Source: G965115915 sp965115915
GTDB taxonomy: Bacteria; Pseudomonadota; Gammaproteobacteria; Eutrophobiales; Eutrophobiaceae
Direction of reading: 5' to 3'
Assembly (NCBI GenBank): GCA_965115915.1
Contig: OZ220483.1
Coordinates: 744,001-808,000, forward strand
Length of the DNA stretch: 64,000 nt
The notes under the pieces were generated by a model. That model ran no database searches. It saw only the letters and a list, made by a program, of their open reading frames with translations, and was not told the DNA's origin. Of this stretch, positions 23,093 through 31,774 are shown in pieces. The translations under genes were made by a program, and so were the position numbers. How positions within the stretch are numbered: position 1 is the first letter of the stretch; each line of letters opens with the position of its first letter.

Positions 23093-24391
23093 ATGAAAGC
23101 ACCACGCGTTGCGAAGCTGGCCTTGCCGTTTTTACTGGTCTTGCCATCAGCAGTTTTTGCAGAGCTTGAGATCATCATTACCCGCGGCGTTGAAGAGGCC
23201 TTGCCGGTGGCGGTGGTGCCATTCGCCTGGCTGTATTCGGAACCGCCTCCGGTGAGGGTGGACGAGGTCGTCAGTGCCGATTTGGCACGCAGTGGCTATT
23301 TCAAAGTGGTACCGGCACAGGACTTGCCCCAGCGTCCGGACAGCGTTGACGCGGTCAATTATGCGGACTGGCGCAAATTGCGGGTCGAGCATATCCTGAT
23401 TGGGGAGGTGCGGCAAAACAAAGGCGAATATGCGATCGGGTTTCGTTTGATTGACATTACACAGCAGAGACAGGTCGCGGGTTTCCGGGTCTTTGCGAAG
23501 GCGGAGCAATTGCGCTGGGCAGCCCATCAGATTGCCGATCTGGTGTTTGAAAAAATAACCGGTATCAAGGGTTCGTTTGCCACTTATATCGCCTATATCA
23601 CGGTTCGTGTTGAACGGAATCGCAAACTGTACAGTCTGCAGATCGCCGATTCGGATGGTCATAACCCCCGTGTGCTAAGGGAATCTTCTCACCCGTTGAT
23701 GTCTCCTGCCTGGTCACCTGATGGCAGAAAGCTGGCTTATGTGTCGTTTGAGACCCGCAATTCCGCGATCTACGTGCAGCACTTGTACACAGGCAGGCGA
23801 GATACGATATCTGCCGAGCCCGGGATTAACAGTGCCCCCAGCTTTTCTCCGGATGGGACTCGCCTGGCGATGACATTGTCCCGGGAGGGCAATCCCGACA
23901 TTTATGTCATGTATCTGAATAGCCGCATCCTCAAACGCCTGACTCACCATCCCGCGATTGATACCGAGCCTGCCTGGTCACCGGACGGCAATACCCTGGC
24001 ATTTACTTCCGACCGCGGTGGTAGTCCGCAGATATACACCATTCAGGTCAGACAGGGCCGGCCCGTGCGGCGCACTTTCGAGGGTTCTTATAACACGCGG
24101 CCTGTCTATTCGCCGGACGGGACTCATTTGGCGATGGTACATGGTGCGCTCAAGGCCTATCGGATCGCCTTGCTGGAACTGGAAAGTGGCTATCTGAATG
24201 TGCTGACTGACACCATTTATGATGAATCGCCAAGCTTTGCTCCCAATGGGGGCATGATTTTGTACGCGACCAGGAGTGGTTCGCTGGCGCATTTGGCCGC
24301 GGTTTCGGTTGATGGGGGCATTCAGCAGCAGTTGAAGGTACAGCGGGGCGAGGTGCGCGAGCCAGCCTGGGGTCCTTATCAGGTCCCTTGA
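23093..24391 (+). CDS. tolB: Tol-Pal system translocation protein TolB
   Basis: Periplasmic six-bladed beta-propeller that binds Pal and links the Tol complex to the outer membrane during division. It has a signal peptide (LALPFLLVLPSAVFA), an N-terminal domain to about residue 165, then repeated WSPDG/FSPDG blades (MSPAWSPDGRKLAYVS, APSFSPDGTRLAM, EPAWSPDGNTLAFTSDRGG, PVYSPDGTHLAM). 432 residues. It normally sits in tolQRAB-pal; none of these partners is adjacent, so it is displaced here. Confidence 0.94.
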   Translation: MKAPRVAKLALPFLLVLPSAVFAELEIIITRGVEEALPVAVVPFAWLYSEPPPVRVDEVVSADLARSGYFKVVPAQDLPQRPDSVDAVNYADWRKLRVEHILIGEVRQNKGEYAIGFRLIDITQQRQVAGFRVFAKAEQLRWAAHQIADLVFEKITGIKGSFATYIAYITVRVERNRKLYSLQIADSDGHNPRVLRESSHPLMSPAWSPDGRKLAYVSFETRNSAIYVQHLYTGRRDTISAEPGINSAPSFSPDGTRLAMTLSREGNPDIYVMYLNSRILKRLTHHPAIDTEPAWSPDGNTLAFTSDRGGSPQIYTIQVRQGRPVRRTFEGSYNTRPVYSPDGTHLAMVHGALKAYRIALLELESGYLNVLTDTIYDESPSFAPNGGMILYATRSGSLAHLAAVSVDGGIQQQLKVQRGEVREPAWGPYQVP

Positions 24392-24506
24392 ACGGTGTGC
24401 TTCCCTCCGGTCTGTATATCACAGTCGCACTTTCTGATGTTGGACTGTTATGGGCATGCCACACACCGTCGTTGTTTCTGGTGACTGGACGGTTACACCG
24501 GCGTAA

Positions 24507-24959
24507 ATGATGTTCCCTGTGCTGCTTTTCCTGCTGCTGGTTGTGGTTCCGCTGGTAGAGATCTATCTGCTGATCAGGATAGGACATCTTATTGGCGCCA
24601 TACCGACTATCGTCTGTATCATTGCGACCGCGGCATTGGGGGCATTGCTGTTACGTATACAGGGCTTGTATGCTTTGCATGCACTGCGCACAAACCTCAA
24701 ACAGGGCAGTTTCCCGGCGGTGGAAATCATAGCGGGTCTGCTGTTGCTAATCGTCGCCGCGCTGTTACTGACCCCGGGATTTGTGACTGATGCATTCGGT
24801 TTTTTGCTGCTGATCCCCGCATTGCGTCATGCACTGGCGGAGCAATTGCTTCACTTGCTGCTGCAACATGGACGGTCAGCTACTGGGCAAGTCGTTATCG
24901 AGGGCGATTTTTATGAACGGGAGAAGGCGATCGGCGAGCAAAAAACGGATCAGGATTGA
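24507..24959 (+). CDS. fxsA: FxsA-family membrane protein
   Basis: 150-residue inner-membrane protein of the FxsA family, known from E. coli for relieving F-plasmid exclusion of phage T7. Hydrophobic segments run at about residues 4-20, 28-48 and 75-95, with the family motif LLLTPGFVTDAFGFLLLIPALR. Two ATGs in a row (24507, 24510) serve as the start. It is often found beside groESL, but here it lies between tolB (115 bp upstream) and the convergent cca. Confidence 0.88.
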   Translation: MMFPVLLFLLLVVVPLVEIYLLIRIGHLIGAIPTIVCIIATAALGALLLRIQGLYALHALRTNLKQGSFPAVEIIAGLLLLIVAALLLTPGFVTDAFGFLLLIPALRHALAEQLLHLLLQHGRSATGQVVIEGDFYEREKAIGEQKTDQD

Positions 24960-24995
24960 GCCGGGGTCCGTACTGTCATGTTGGTACAGAATCAC

Positions 24996-26213
24996 TCAGT
25001 GCGTGGTGGTGCGCAACTCACGCAGACGATGGATGCGTTCCTGGCGCAGGGCCATGGCAAATTCCCTACCTTCCAGGCCGCGTTTCTGCAGGCCGCAGGT
25101 GTCTACCCGTTGGCAGCTTTTCAGCGCCTCCGCCAGATAATCGGCCGGCGGATAGGGTTCATGCTGTTTGCCTTTTCGGCCCTGGACATCGGCTCGGCAA
25201 CATAACAGAAATTGCTGAAAGCGTTCCGGTCGCCGGAACGCATCCAGGGCTTCCAGTTTTTTCAGCACGGTGTCGGCGGACATTTCCAGAATACGATGGC
25301 ACTCGATATGGTAGCGACTAACCAGTGTCGCCAGCTCACGATACCTGACCGGCACACGCAGGCGCTGACAGAGCTGTTCGATAATAGGTACTCCGCGCAC
25401 ATCGTGTTTTTTGTGTGCCGGCCACTCCGCCTTCGGGGTCGCCGCCTTGCCGAGGTCATGCACCAGGGTGGCAAAACGCACGATGGTCTCCTTGCTCAGG
25501 ATGCCGGCCTGTTCGAGTGCCAGCAGTGTGTGTTCCCCGGTGTCGATTTCGGGATGGTACTCCGCACGTTGCGGTACCCCGAACAGGGCGTCTATTTCCG
25601 GGAACAATACCGCCAGTGCGTGGCATTCCCGGAGATCTCGTATATAGCGAACCGGGGCATTCGTCGCCAACGCTTTTTCGGTCTCCGTCCAGACCCGTTC
25701 CGGACTAAGTCGTTCCAGTTCACCACCGGCCGATATGGAACGCATCAATTGCAGGGTTTCCGGGGCGATGTCAAAGTCAAAACGGGCCGCGAAACGCGCT
25801 GTGCGTAGCACCCGCAGCGGGTCTTCACTGAAGCTGGGAGATACGTGGCGCAGTATGCCTTGTTGCAGGTCTTTGGCGCCCCCGAAGGGGTCAATCAATT
25901 GCCCCGTGTGGTCTTCGGCCATGGCATTGATAGTCAGGTCACGGCGTCGCAGATCGTCTTCAAGACTGATATCGCTACCGGAATATGTCACAAAGCCGCG
26001 ATAGCCCGGCGCGGATTTTCGTTCGGTGCGGGCGAGGGCGTATTCCTCACCGCTGTCCGGGTGCAGAAATACCGGGAAATCCGTGCCTACCTGGCGGAAG
26101 CCCTGTTGCAGCATGTCCTCCGGGGTGGCCCCTACGACCACATAGTCACGGTCTTTGACCGGCAGCTTCAGCAGTCGGTCACGTACCGCCCCACCGACCA
26201 GATAGCATTGCAC
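24996..26213 (-). CDS. cca: CCA-adding tRNA nucleotidyltransferase, bacterial HD type
   Basis: Adds or repairs the 3'-CCA of tRNAs. The N-terminal polymerase motif (YLVGGAVRDRLL, then DRDYVVVG with the catalytic carboxylates) and the nucleotide-selecting region ERLSPERVWTE are present. An HD domain (FATLVHDLGKAATP) gives the extra phosphohydrolase activity of the gammaproteobacterial type. 405 residues. Two of the four tRNA genes in this window lack an encoded CCA, so the enzyme is needed for more than repair. It lies 2 bp after the epimerase-like gene. Confidence 0.94.
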   Translation of the reverse strand: MQCYLVGGAVRDRLLKLPVKDRDYVVVGATPEDMLQQGFRQVGTDFPVFLHPDSGEEYALARTERKSAPGYRGFVTYSGSDISLEDDLRRRDLTINAMAEDHTGQLIDPFGGAKDLQQGILRHVSPSFSEDPLRVLRTARFAARFDFDIAPETLQLMRSISAGGELERLSPERVWTETEKALATNAPVRYIRDLRECHALAVLFPEIDALFGVPQRAEYHPEIDTGEHTLLALEQAGILSKETIVRFATLVHDLGKAATPKAEWPAHKKHDVRGVPIIEQLCQRLRVPVRYRELATLVSRYHIECHRILEMSADTVLKKLEALDAFRRPERFQQFLLCCRADVQGRKGKQHEPYPPADYLAEALKSCQRVDTCGLQKRGLEGREFAMALRQERIHRLRELRTTTH

Positions 26214-26215
26214 AA

Positions 26216-27202
26216 CTAGCTTCGGCCCGACTGGCTGCGCAATAGTGAATAGCGGCCACGTTGTGTCCGATTGGCAAGATAGGCCGGAACTACCGATTCC
26301 AGCGAAGTGGCTTGTATGCCGTAAAAGTCCAGATCATTGTGTTCACTGACGCTGTCTTGTTGCAGCGAATTGTAGATATCGACAGAGAACATTTTCTCTA
26401 TACCAACCAGTGCAAGTAACGGACCCAGCAGGTCGAATAGCCTGGCCTGGATGCGTGCGATACCGTCTGGCAGCGGAATCAGCACACGTCGCCGACCGGA
26501 TACCGTCATCGTGTAGCGCACCAGTTCGGCGAAACTCAGTATTTGCGGGCCGACCAGGCGGAAGCGTTTGCCATAGCTGAGCGGGTCATCCAGTGCGCGT
26601 GCCATCATTTCTGCCACATCCAGCACATAGACAGGCTGGAAGCGAGTGTTGGGGCAAGCCAATGGAAAGCAGATGGGTATATAACCTGAAAGGCGGGCAA
26701 AGGCGTTGAAAAATTCGTCCCGCGGACCGAAGATTACAGAGGGTTGAAAGCTGGTCACATGGATGGTCCCATCATTCCGATGCAACAGGTCTTCGGCTTG
26801 CCCGACGCTACGCATATAGTGGCTTGTGCCCTGTGCCGACGCATTCAGCGCACTCATCTGCAGGATGCGATGAATGCCGTTTTTTTTGCAGCAGGCCAGC
26901 AGTTTTTCTGCCAGTTCGACATGCACACGATGGAAGAGTTTCCCATCGTTTCCAGGCTCGCTCAGGATGCCGACCAGATTGATGACCGCGTCGCAGCCAG
27001 CAAGATGTCTGTCCAGTTCGTCCGGCTCATGTACGTCCGCCTGCACCAACTCCAGATTTGGCAGCAGGATCATGTTTTCCCGGTTACGTTCCCGATTACG
27101 GGTCAGCACTCGAAGCTGGCGGTTTTCCTGTGCCAGTCGATTGCACAGACTATTCCCGACGAACCCGCACCCTCCGAGTACCGCTATGCGTTCAAATCTC
27201 AT
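26216..27202 (-). CDS. NAD(P)-binding epimerase-like protein (NDUFA9-like)
   Basis: Atypical short-chain dehydrogenase/epimerase of the complex I NDUFA9-like group. The dinucleotide-binding GGCGFVGNSL is at residues 10-19 and VINLVGIL near residue 75; the YxxxK triad is not intact, as usual in atypical members (YMRSVGQAE). 328 residues. The group is often labelled complex-I-assembly-like, but its bacterial function is unknown. It forms slt-epimerase-cca order with its neighbours on the minus strand, a recurrent gammaproteobacterial arrangement as I recall it. A candidate promoter and a 16-bp motif lie upstream. Confidence 0.85.
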   Translation of the reverse strand: MRFERIAVLGGCGFVGNSLCNRLAQENRQLRVLTRNRERNRENMILLPNLELVQADVHEPDELDRHLAGCDAVINLVGILSEPGNDGKLFHRVHVELAEKLLACCKKNGIHRILQMSALNASAQGTSHYMRSVGQAEDLLHRNDGTIHVTSFQPSVIFGPRDEFFNAFARLSGYIPICFPLACPNTRFQPVYVLDVAEMMARALDDPLSYGKRFRLVGPQILSFAELVRYTMTVSGRRRVLIPLPDGIARIQARLFDLLGPLLALVGIEKMFSVDIYNSLQQDSVSEHNDLDFYGIQATSLESVVPAYLANRTQRGRYSLLRSQSGRS

Positions 27203-27363
27203 AAGGCAGTGAAAACCTTGATCGTTGTGTCAGTGTTCGTGTGCCTGCCGGTGTTTCCCGCATTAAGCAAAGGTATCCGGTTATAAAATACCTGGCGGCA
27301 CGCGCCCATGTGGTAGATGACATGCAAATCACGCAGTTCAAGTTTTTTGTTACAAACCCGGTA

Positions 27364-27414
27364 AGTATAGCAGAAAGATAGCACGGCAAGAGTTAAGGTG
27401 CGGGTTCACGACAG
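27364..27414 (-). promoter_or_regulatory. Candidate promoter with the 16-bp motif upstream of the epimerase-cca unit
   Basis: On the minus strand the exact motif CTGTCGTGAACCCGCA (27414-27399) is followed after 29 bp by TATACT (27369-27364), with a weak CTCTTG -35. At yceD the same motif lies 27 bp before the -10. Confidence 0.4.
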
Positions 27415-27486
27415 TGAGACTGGTGGGGGCCGGCCATGCCGTTTTCACGCAGCCATTCCGTTTCCGCACGGTGTCGGCCGCTATCT

Positions 27487-29547
27487 TCAGTGCTGCAGAC
27501 GCACAGAGAGTAGTGTACAGTCGGATGATGGATTTGCGTTTTTGCCGCGGATGTTCGGCATACGCTGGAGTATGGATTTGGTTGTGCCTTCCAGTCTCCA
27601 ATCATATACGATGGTATTGAACAGTACCCGGCGGACATATTTTCTGGTCTCGTTGAACGGAATCAACTCTATCCAGACATCTGCATCGATACAGGCGTTT
27701 TTTCCGATGCGGGAAAGCCATGATTGAACTCGTCCCGGACCGGCATTGTAGGCGGCGGTTGCCAGCATGACATTGCCAGCGAAGCGATCCAGCACCAGGC
27801 GCATGTAGGCGCTGCCGATAGGGACATTGACTGCGGCATTCAGCAACTGTCTTGCATCAAACCTTCCCAGACCGAGCCGTTTGGCAACCATGGCCCCGGT
27901 CTTCGGCATCACCTGCATCAACCCCAGTGCACCTGCAGGGGAGCGAGCATCTTCTATGAAGGCGCTTTCCGCCCTGACCACCGCATACACCCAGCTCATA
28001 TCCAGTGCCTGCTTTTCCGCTCCCAGTTGCAACTCATCATTGAACAGTAATGGGAAGCGGATGTGCAGATCATCCCATGCCTTGACCTTGGCCAATGCCA
28101 GTATGGCTCGTTGATGCCAGCCCCAGCTTGCAGCCATTCTTGCAGCCAGTTGGACCTGGTAGTCGGTCATTTGGCTCAGGGCGTAGTTCCATTCCCGAAT
28201 GGCCTTGCTGTTTTCTCCAAGCGTCAACAGTTCGTACGTCCGCTGCATGGAGGGCCTGCCCAGTATGCGCAGGGTCTCATCCCGATTCGGGGGCAGCGGA
28301 TAGTGGTTCATCATAAATGACAGGCCCATGTGCTCGGCAGCCAGAAAGCCGTAGTAATCTCTTTCCTGCGCGAGTTTTTCGAGTATGTGGTGTGCTGCTT
28401 CGGTTTTCCCCAGCATCATCAGGCTGCGGGCCTGCCAGTATCTGGAACGGGTGCTCACGGCCGGGTCGGCCGGTTCAGTGCTGGTCCAATCGGCAAGCAC
28501 TGCCCAGTTCCTGTCAGTCAGTGCCCCGCGCAGACGCCAGTGCAGAATATCATCGTCGATCTCGCTTGCCGGGATACGATTCATCAGTTCCACCGTGCGG
28601 ACATGCTTCGTCTTTGTGGCCTGTACGGCCAGTATGCGATCAATGCTGATGCGCTGTGTGGAGCTGAAGTGAAAATTGTCTCGCAGTGAGTCCCAGCGCA
28701 CGACCGCCAGCGCGACGTTTTGCCGGGTCAATCTGCGTATGCCATACAGCAGTATCTCTCTGTGGATGGGTTGATCGAGGAAATCCTTGCGTGCCGTGCC
28801 AGCAGCAGGATTTTTGTGCATGGCAAGCCAGTCGGCCAGCAGGGTACGCTGTTGTGGGTTGAGCCATCTGCGCAAATATTGGGCCAGCCTGATATTACCA
28901 TTCTGTATGCTCAGGCGGGTCCGTTCCCAGGCCAGCTCACTACTCATGAGTTCACTGTCATACAGCAACTTGAATGCGGGGTCGCATGATTTGGGCATCG
29001 ACTCCGCACTGTTGCGCCACAGACTGCGGATGTCTTCGAGCAGAAACGCCTTGCGGTTGGTTTTGATTCTGGCGATGAGCTGATAGCATTTCAGTGTATC
29101 GTCCTTCTGCGGGATATAAAATTCGAGAAAGCTTTCCCACCGGCCATGCTTTGCCAGAAATCTCAGCCAGTCGCTGCGTAGTCCATTCATCATTGGCAGA
29201 TTCGGGTAGTCCCGCATGAATTTTCCCAGTGTGTCCGCGTCGATCTTCCATAGGCGGGGGCGGTAGTAACTGTATAGTAGATAGGGATATAATGAATAAT
29301 CCTGTAACTGTTCGAGCAATTTGTGAAACTCTCCCAACCTGCCTGCGTATAGTGCCTTTTTTGCTGTTTGGTAGTCGCGCCGTTGCCGTTCACGTTCCGA
29401 GCCATTCAGTTCGTTTGCGCAGGCGGAGCCAGTCGTCACCAGGACTATGCCGAGCATGTACAATAGTGCCCTTATCCGATTGGACACGCGTATTGTGACG
29501 CTATCGGATAGCGTTACTCCGCGCCTACAATATCCAGAATGGTGCAT
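27487..29547 (-). CDS. slt: Soluble lytic murein transglycosylase
   Basis: Periplasmic enzyme cleaving the MurNAc-GlcNAc bond to 1,6-anhydro products. A signal peptide is at residues about 21-45 (LLYMLGIVLVTTGSACA), a long superhelical U-domain fills the middle, and the catalytic domain begins near 510 with Glu in VVRAESAFIEDARSPAG, then GLMQVMP and ATAAYNAGPGRV. 686 residues from the ATG 29547; a GTG at residue 21 (29487) would give a more standard signal peptide, and neither has a clear ribosome site. It is divergent from the TSUP permease gene with only about 23 bp between starts. Confidence 0.92.
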   Translation of the reverse strand: MHHSGYCRRGVTLSDSVTIRVSNRIRALLYMLGIVLVTTGSACANELNGSERERQRRDYQTAKKALYAGRLGEFHKLLEQLQDYSLYPYLLYSYYRPRLWKIDADTLGKFMRDYPNLPMMNGLRSDWLRFLAKHGRWESFLEFYIPQKDDTLKCYQLIARIKTNRKAFLLEDIRSLWRNSAESMPKSCDPAFKLLYDSELMSSELAWERTRLSIQNGNIRLAQYLRRWLNPQQRTLLADWLAMHKNPAAGTARKDFLDQPIHREILLYGIRRLTRQNVALAVVRWDSLRDNFHFSSTQRISIDRILAVQATKTKHVRTVELMNRIPASEIDDDILHWRLRGALTDRNWAVLADWTSTEPADPAVSTRSRYWQARSLMMLGKTEAAHHILEKLAQERDYYGFLAAEHMGLSFMMNHYPLPPNRDETLRILGRPSMQRTYELLTLGENSKAIREWNYALSQMTDYQVQLAARMAASWGWHQRAILALAKVKAWDDLHIRFPLLFNDELQLGAEKQALDMSWVYAVVRAESAFIEDARSPAGALGLMQVMPKTGAMVAKRLGLGRFDARQLLNAAVNVPIGSAYMRLVLDRFAGNVMLATAAYNAGPGRVQSWLSRIGKNACIDADVWIELIPFNETRKYVRRVLFNTIVYDWRLEGTTKSILQRMPNIRGKNANPSSDCTLLSVRLQH

Positions 29548-29570
29548 GGCTCGAATTTTCCGCTAGTGTG

Positions 29571-30374
29571 ATGGTGATGTTCGGGTCGTCGCTTGTGGTC
29601 TTGCTGTATTTACTTACCGGTGCGCTGGCAGGGTTGAGTGCCGGACTGTTCGGCATCGGCGGTGGCATTATCGTTGTCCCTGCCTTGTATTATCTGTTCC
29701 GGTTTAGCGGTTTTCCGGACCAGTCCCTGATGCATATGGCGCTGGGCACGTCGCTGTTCAGCATTGTCTTTACCGGGATGGCTTCTGCCTGGGGTCATTA
29801 TCGGCAACGTATGGTGAATATGTCGATAGTATATGCCCTGACACCATGGTTGTTACTCGGAGCTTTGCTTGGTGCCACACTGGCGCATGTACTCGATAGC
29901 CGCTACCTGCGCTATCTGTTTGCGCTATTTGAATTACTGGTCGCATGGCGTTTGTTCAGCGACAGCGCGGTACTGCCACGCGGCGGCATGCCGAGCAGGG
30001 TGGCGAAAGTGACAGGCGGTCTCGGGATAGGTGTATTGTCCAGCCTGATGGGGATTGGCGGCGGTACGCTGACCGTTCCTTTCCTACTCTGGCATGGTAT
30101 TCCATTGCGCAATGCCATCGCTGTATCGGCGGTCTGTGGTATTCCTATTGCCATGGCGGGTGCCGGTGGCATGCTGCTGCTGGGCAGCACTGTCACTGCA
30201 TTGCCTGAACACACAGTGGGTTACCTGTATTGGCCGGCTGCCGTGCCGATTGTCTTTGCCAGCATGGTGGCGGCACTGCTGGGTTCCAGGTTGGCACGTG
30301 CTCTGCCCATAGCCATATTGCGACAGGCTTTTGCATTGCTGTTGACAGTCGTTGGGCTGCGGATGTTGCTGTGA
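29571..30374 (+). CDS. TSUP-family (TauE/SafE) membrane transporter
   Basis: About 267 residues with seven to eight membrane segments and the duplicated glycine motifs of the family (GLFGIGGGIIVVPAL near residue 27 and LMGIGGGTLTVPFLLW near 160). Members export sulfite or organosulfur compounds or serve related anions; the substrate here is unknown. The ATG at 29571 is preferred; a second in-frame ATG lies at 29577. It is divergent from slt and convergent with the thioredoxin-like gene. Confidence 0.88.
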   Translation: MVMFGSSLVVLLYLLTGALAGLSAGLFGIGGGIIVVPALYYLFRFSGFPDQSLMHMALGTSLFSIVFTGMASAWGHYRQRMVNMSIVYALTPWLLLGALLGATLAHVLDSRYLRYLFALFELLVAWRLFSDSAVLPRGGMPSRVAKVTGGLGIGVLSSLMGIGGGTLTVPFLLWHGIPLRNAIAVSAVCGIPIAMAGAGGMLLLGSTVTALPEHTVGYLYWPAAVPIVFASMVAALLGSRLARALPIAILRQAFALLLTVVGLRMLL

Positions 30375-30413
30375 GTTCAGATTTTTCTCAGTATCGTGGC
30401 CTTGAGAATGTGT

Positions 30414-30971
30414 CTATGTCGTCCATTTGATCGAACATCCCATACTGGGAAATTGTTCTTCTGTGCAGGTGCCACTGTCGGCTATCTGGCGCATTGCCTC
30501 TACCAGGATGCGTCGCCCCCGAGCGGGCGCGGGGTCTTTCCCATACTCGTCCAGTCTGCCCCGGTATTGTAGTTTCAACTCCCGATCGTAGCCGAAGAAA
30601 TCCGGTGTACATACCGCACCGTAGGCAAGCGCGACCTGCTGGGTTTTGTCCAGCAGATAGGGAAATGGAAAGTGCATTTTTTGCGCCAGTGCACGCATTT
30701 TTTCGGGAGCGTCTTCCGGATGGCTTTGGAAATCGTTTGGCATGATGGCAACACTGTTAACGCCAATCTGTTGCAGTTGCTCGCAGTCTGCTACCAGACG
30801 CTCCAGGACCCCCTGTACGTAGGGGCAGTGATTGCAGATGAACATGATCAGGGTACCGTTTTCCCCACGACAGTCTTGCAGTGCGTATTGTTTTCCACTG
30901 GTCGCATCCGTCAGCAGAAAGTCGGGGGCGGACAGTCCGTGGTCGCAAACAGGGGTTTTTGTTAGTGCCAT
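30414..30971 (-). CDS. Thioredoxin-fold (AhpC/TSA-like) protein
   Basis: 185 residues of the thioredoxin/peroxiredoxin superfamily. The active-site region reads FICNHCPYVQGV, a CxxC pair in an N-C-P context typical of the group annotated as thioredoxin family or redoxin domain proteins. There is no signal peptide with the start at 30971 (MALTKTPVCDHG), which has AGGAG 10 bp upstream; the frame extends to 31034 without support. The reductive partner and substrate are unknown. Confidence 0.82.
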   Translation of the reverse strand: MALTKTPVCDHGLSAPDFLLTDATSGKQYALQDCRGENGTLIMFICNHCPYVQGVLERLVADCEQLQQIGVNSVAIMPNDFQSHPEDAPEKMRALAQKMHFPFPYLLDKTQQVALAYGAVCTPDFFGYDRELKLQYRGRLDEYGKDPAPARGRRILVEAMRQIADSGTCTEEQFPSMGCSIKWTT

Positions 30972-31424
30972 TGCGGGTGTACTCCTACATGGGAATATGG
31001 TGGGGACTGGTTGGGATTGAATCAAAATTGCCACTGCTCGGCAACTGTTTTTTGCGGAATTGACATGTGTTTGCGACTTGCCGGCACCGGTTCATGCTTG
31101 TGCCGGCTTGCAATCGAGCGTGTGCGGGCACTCGGGTACCTGCATGCTCTAAGCTATTTTGATTTGTTAGAAATACACTATAGATAGCTGCAAATAAAGG
31201 GGATATTTGATTGTTTTTCATGCCTGGCCAAGGTGTTGCCAAGTGTTGGAACGGCCTGTTTTATGCGTCCGCATATTCATGTAGAATCGTGCCGCCGAAG
31301 GTTCTGGTAAGCACCTGGACCTTGTGGCACGAAGCTGATGCATGTCTCCGAAGGTTTCCGTTTCACGTTGCATCTGCGGTTTTTGGCCATGATGATGGTC
31401 GCTGAAAAGGAGGGAATATACACC
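30972..31424. other. Intergenic region upstream of acpP
   Basis: About 450 bp between the divergent thioredoxin-like gene and acpP, with no gene seen. It has an 8-bp inverted repeat GCCGGCAC/GTGCCGGC at 31080-31107 and an AT-rich stretch at 31150-31200 (TATAGA at 31179) where the acpP promoter may lie. Because the fab operon is split, acpP must have its own promoter here. Confidence 0.45.
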
Positions 31425-31667
31425 ATGAGCAGTGTTGAAGAGCGCGTCCGAAAGATTATTGCCGAGCAATTGAGTGTCAAGGAAGAGGATGTAACGAGTG
31501 ATGCGTCTTTTATCGAGGATTTGGGTGCTGACTCGTTGGATGCTATCGAGATCGCCATGAAGATTGAAGAGGACTTTGATATCACGATAGACGATGACGA
31601 TGTGGAAAAAATGAACACTTTGAGTCTGGTGTTGAAATACATCAAAGCCAATGCCGATGTCGACTGA
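31425..31667 (+). CDS. acpP: Acyl carrier protein
   Basis: 80-residue acidic carrier of fatty-acid synthesis. The phosphopantetheine attachment site is the Ser of GADSLDAIEIAM. The start at 31425 (MSSVEERVRKIIAEQL) has a strong AGGAGGG ribosome site; the frame is open upstream but without family resemblance. It is followed by fabF after about 107 bp, the normal order, but is separated from fabG by 14 kb. Confidence 0.96.
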   Translation: MSSVEERVRKIIAEQLSVKEEDVTSDASFIEDLGADSLDAIEIAMKIEEDFDITIDDDDVEKMNTLSLVLKYIKANADVD

Positions 31668-31774
31668 AACGTTGAGGTGACCGTTTTTTATCCCAGGCGC
31701 GATCATTCTTCTGTTGTTGCGCTCATGTCTTCCGGGGAATGTCTCCCCTGCCATGCACTTCTGCGAGCCAAGCG

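Noticed and set aside
31080..31107. Rho-independent terminator upstream of acpP
   Set aside because: The inverted repeat has no T-run and no gene ends just before it on either strand.
31338..31424. Extended start for acyl carrier protein
   Set aside because: AGGAGGG sits just before the ATG at 31425 and the known ACP begins there.
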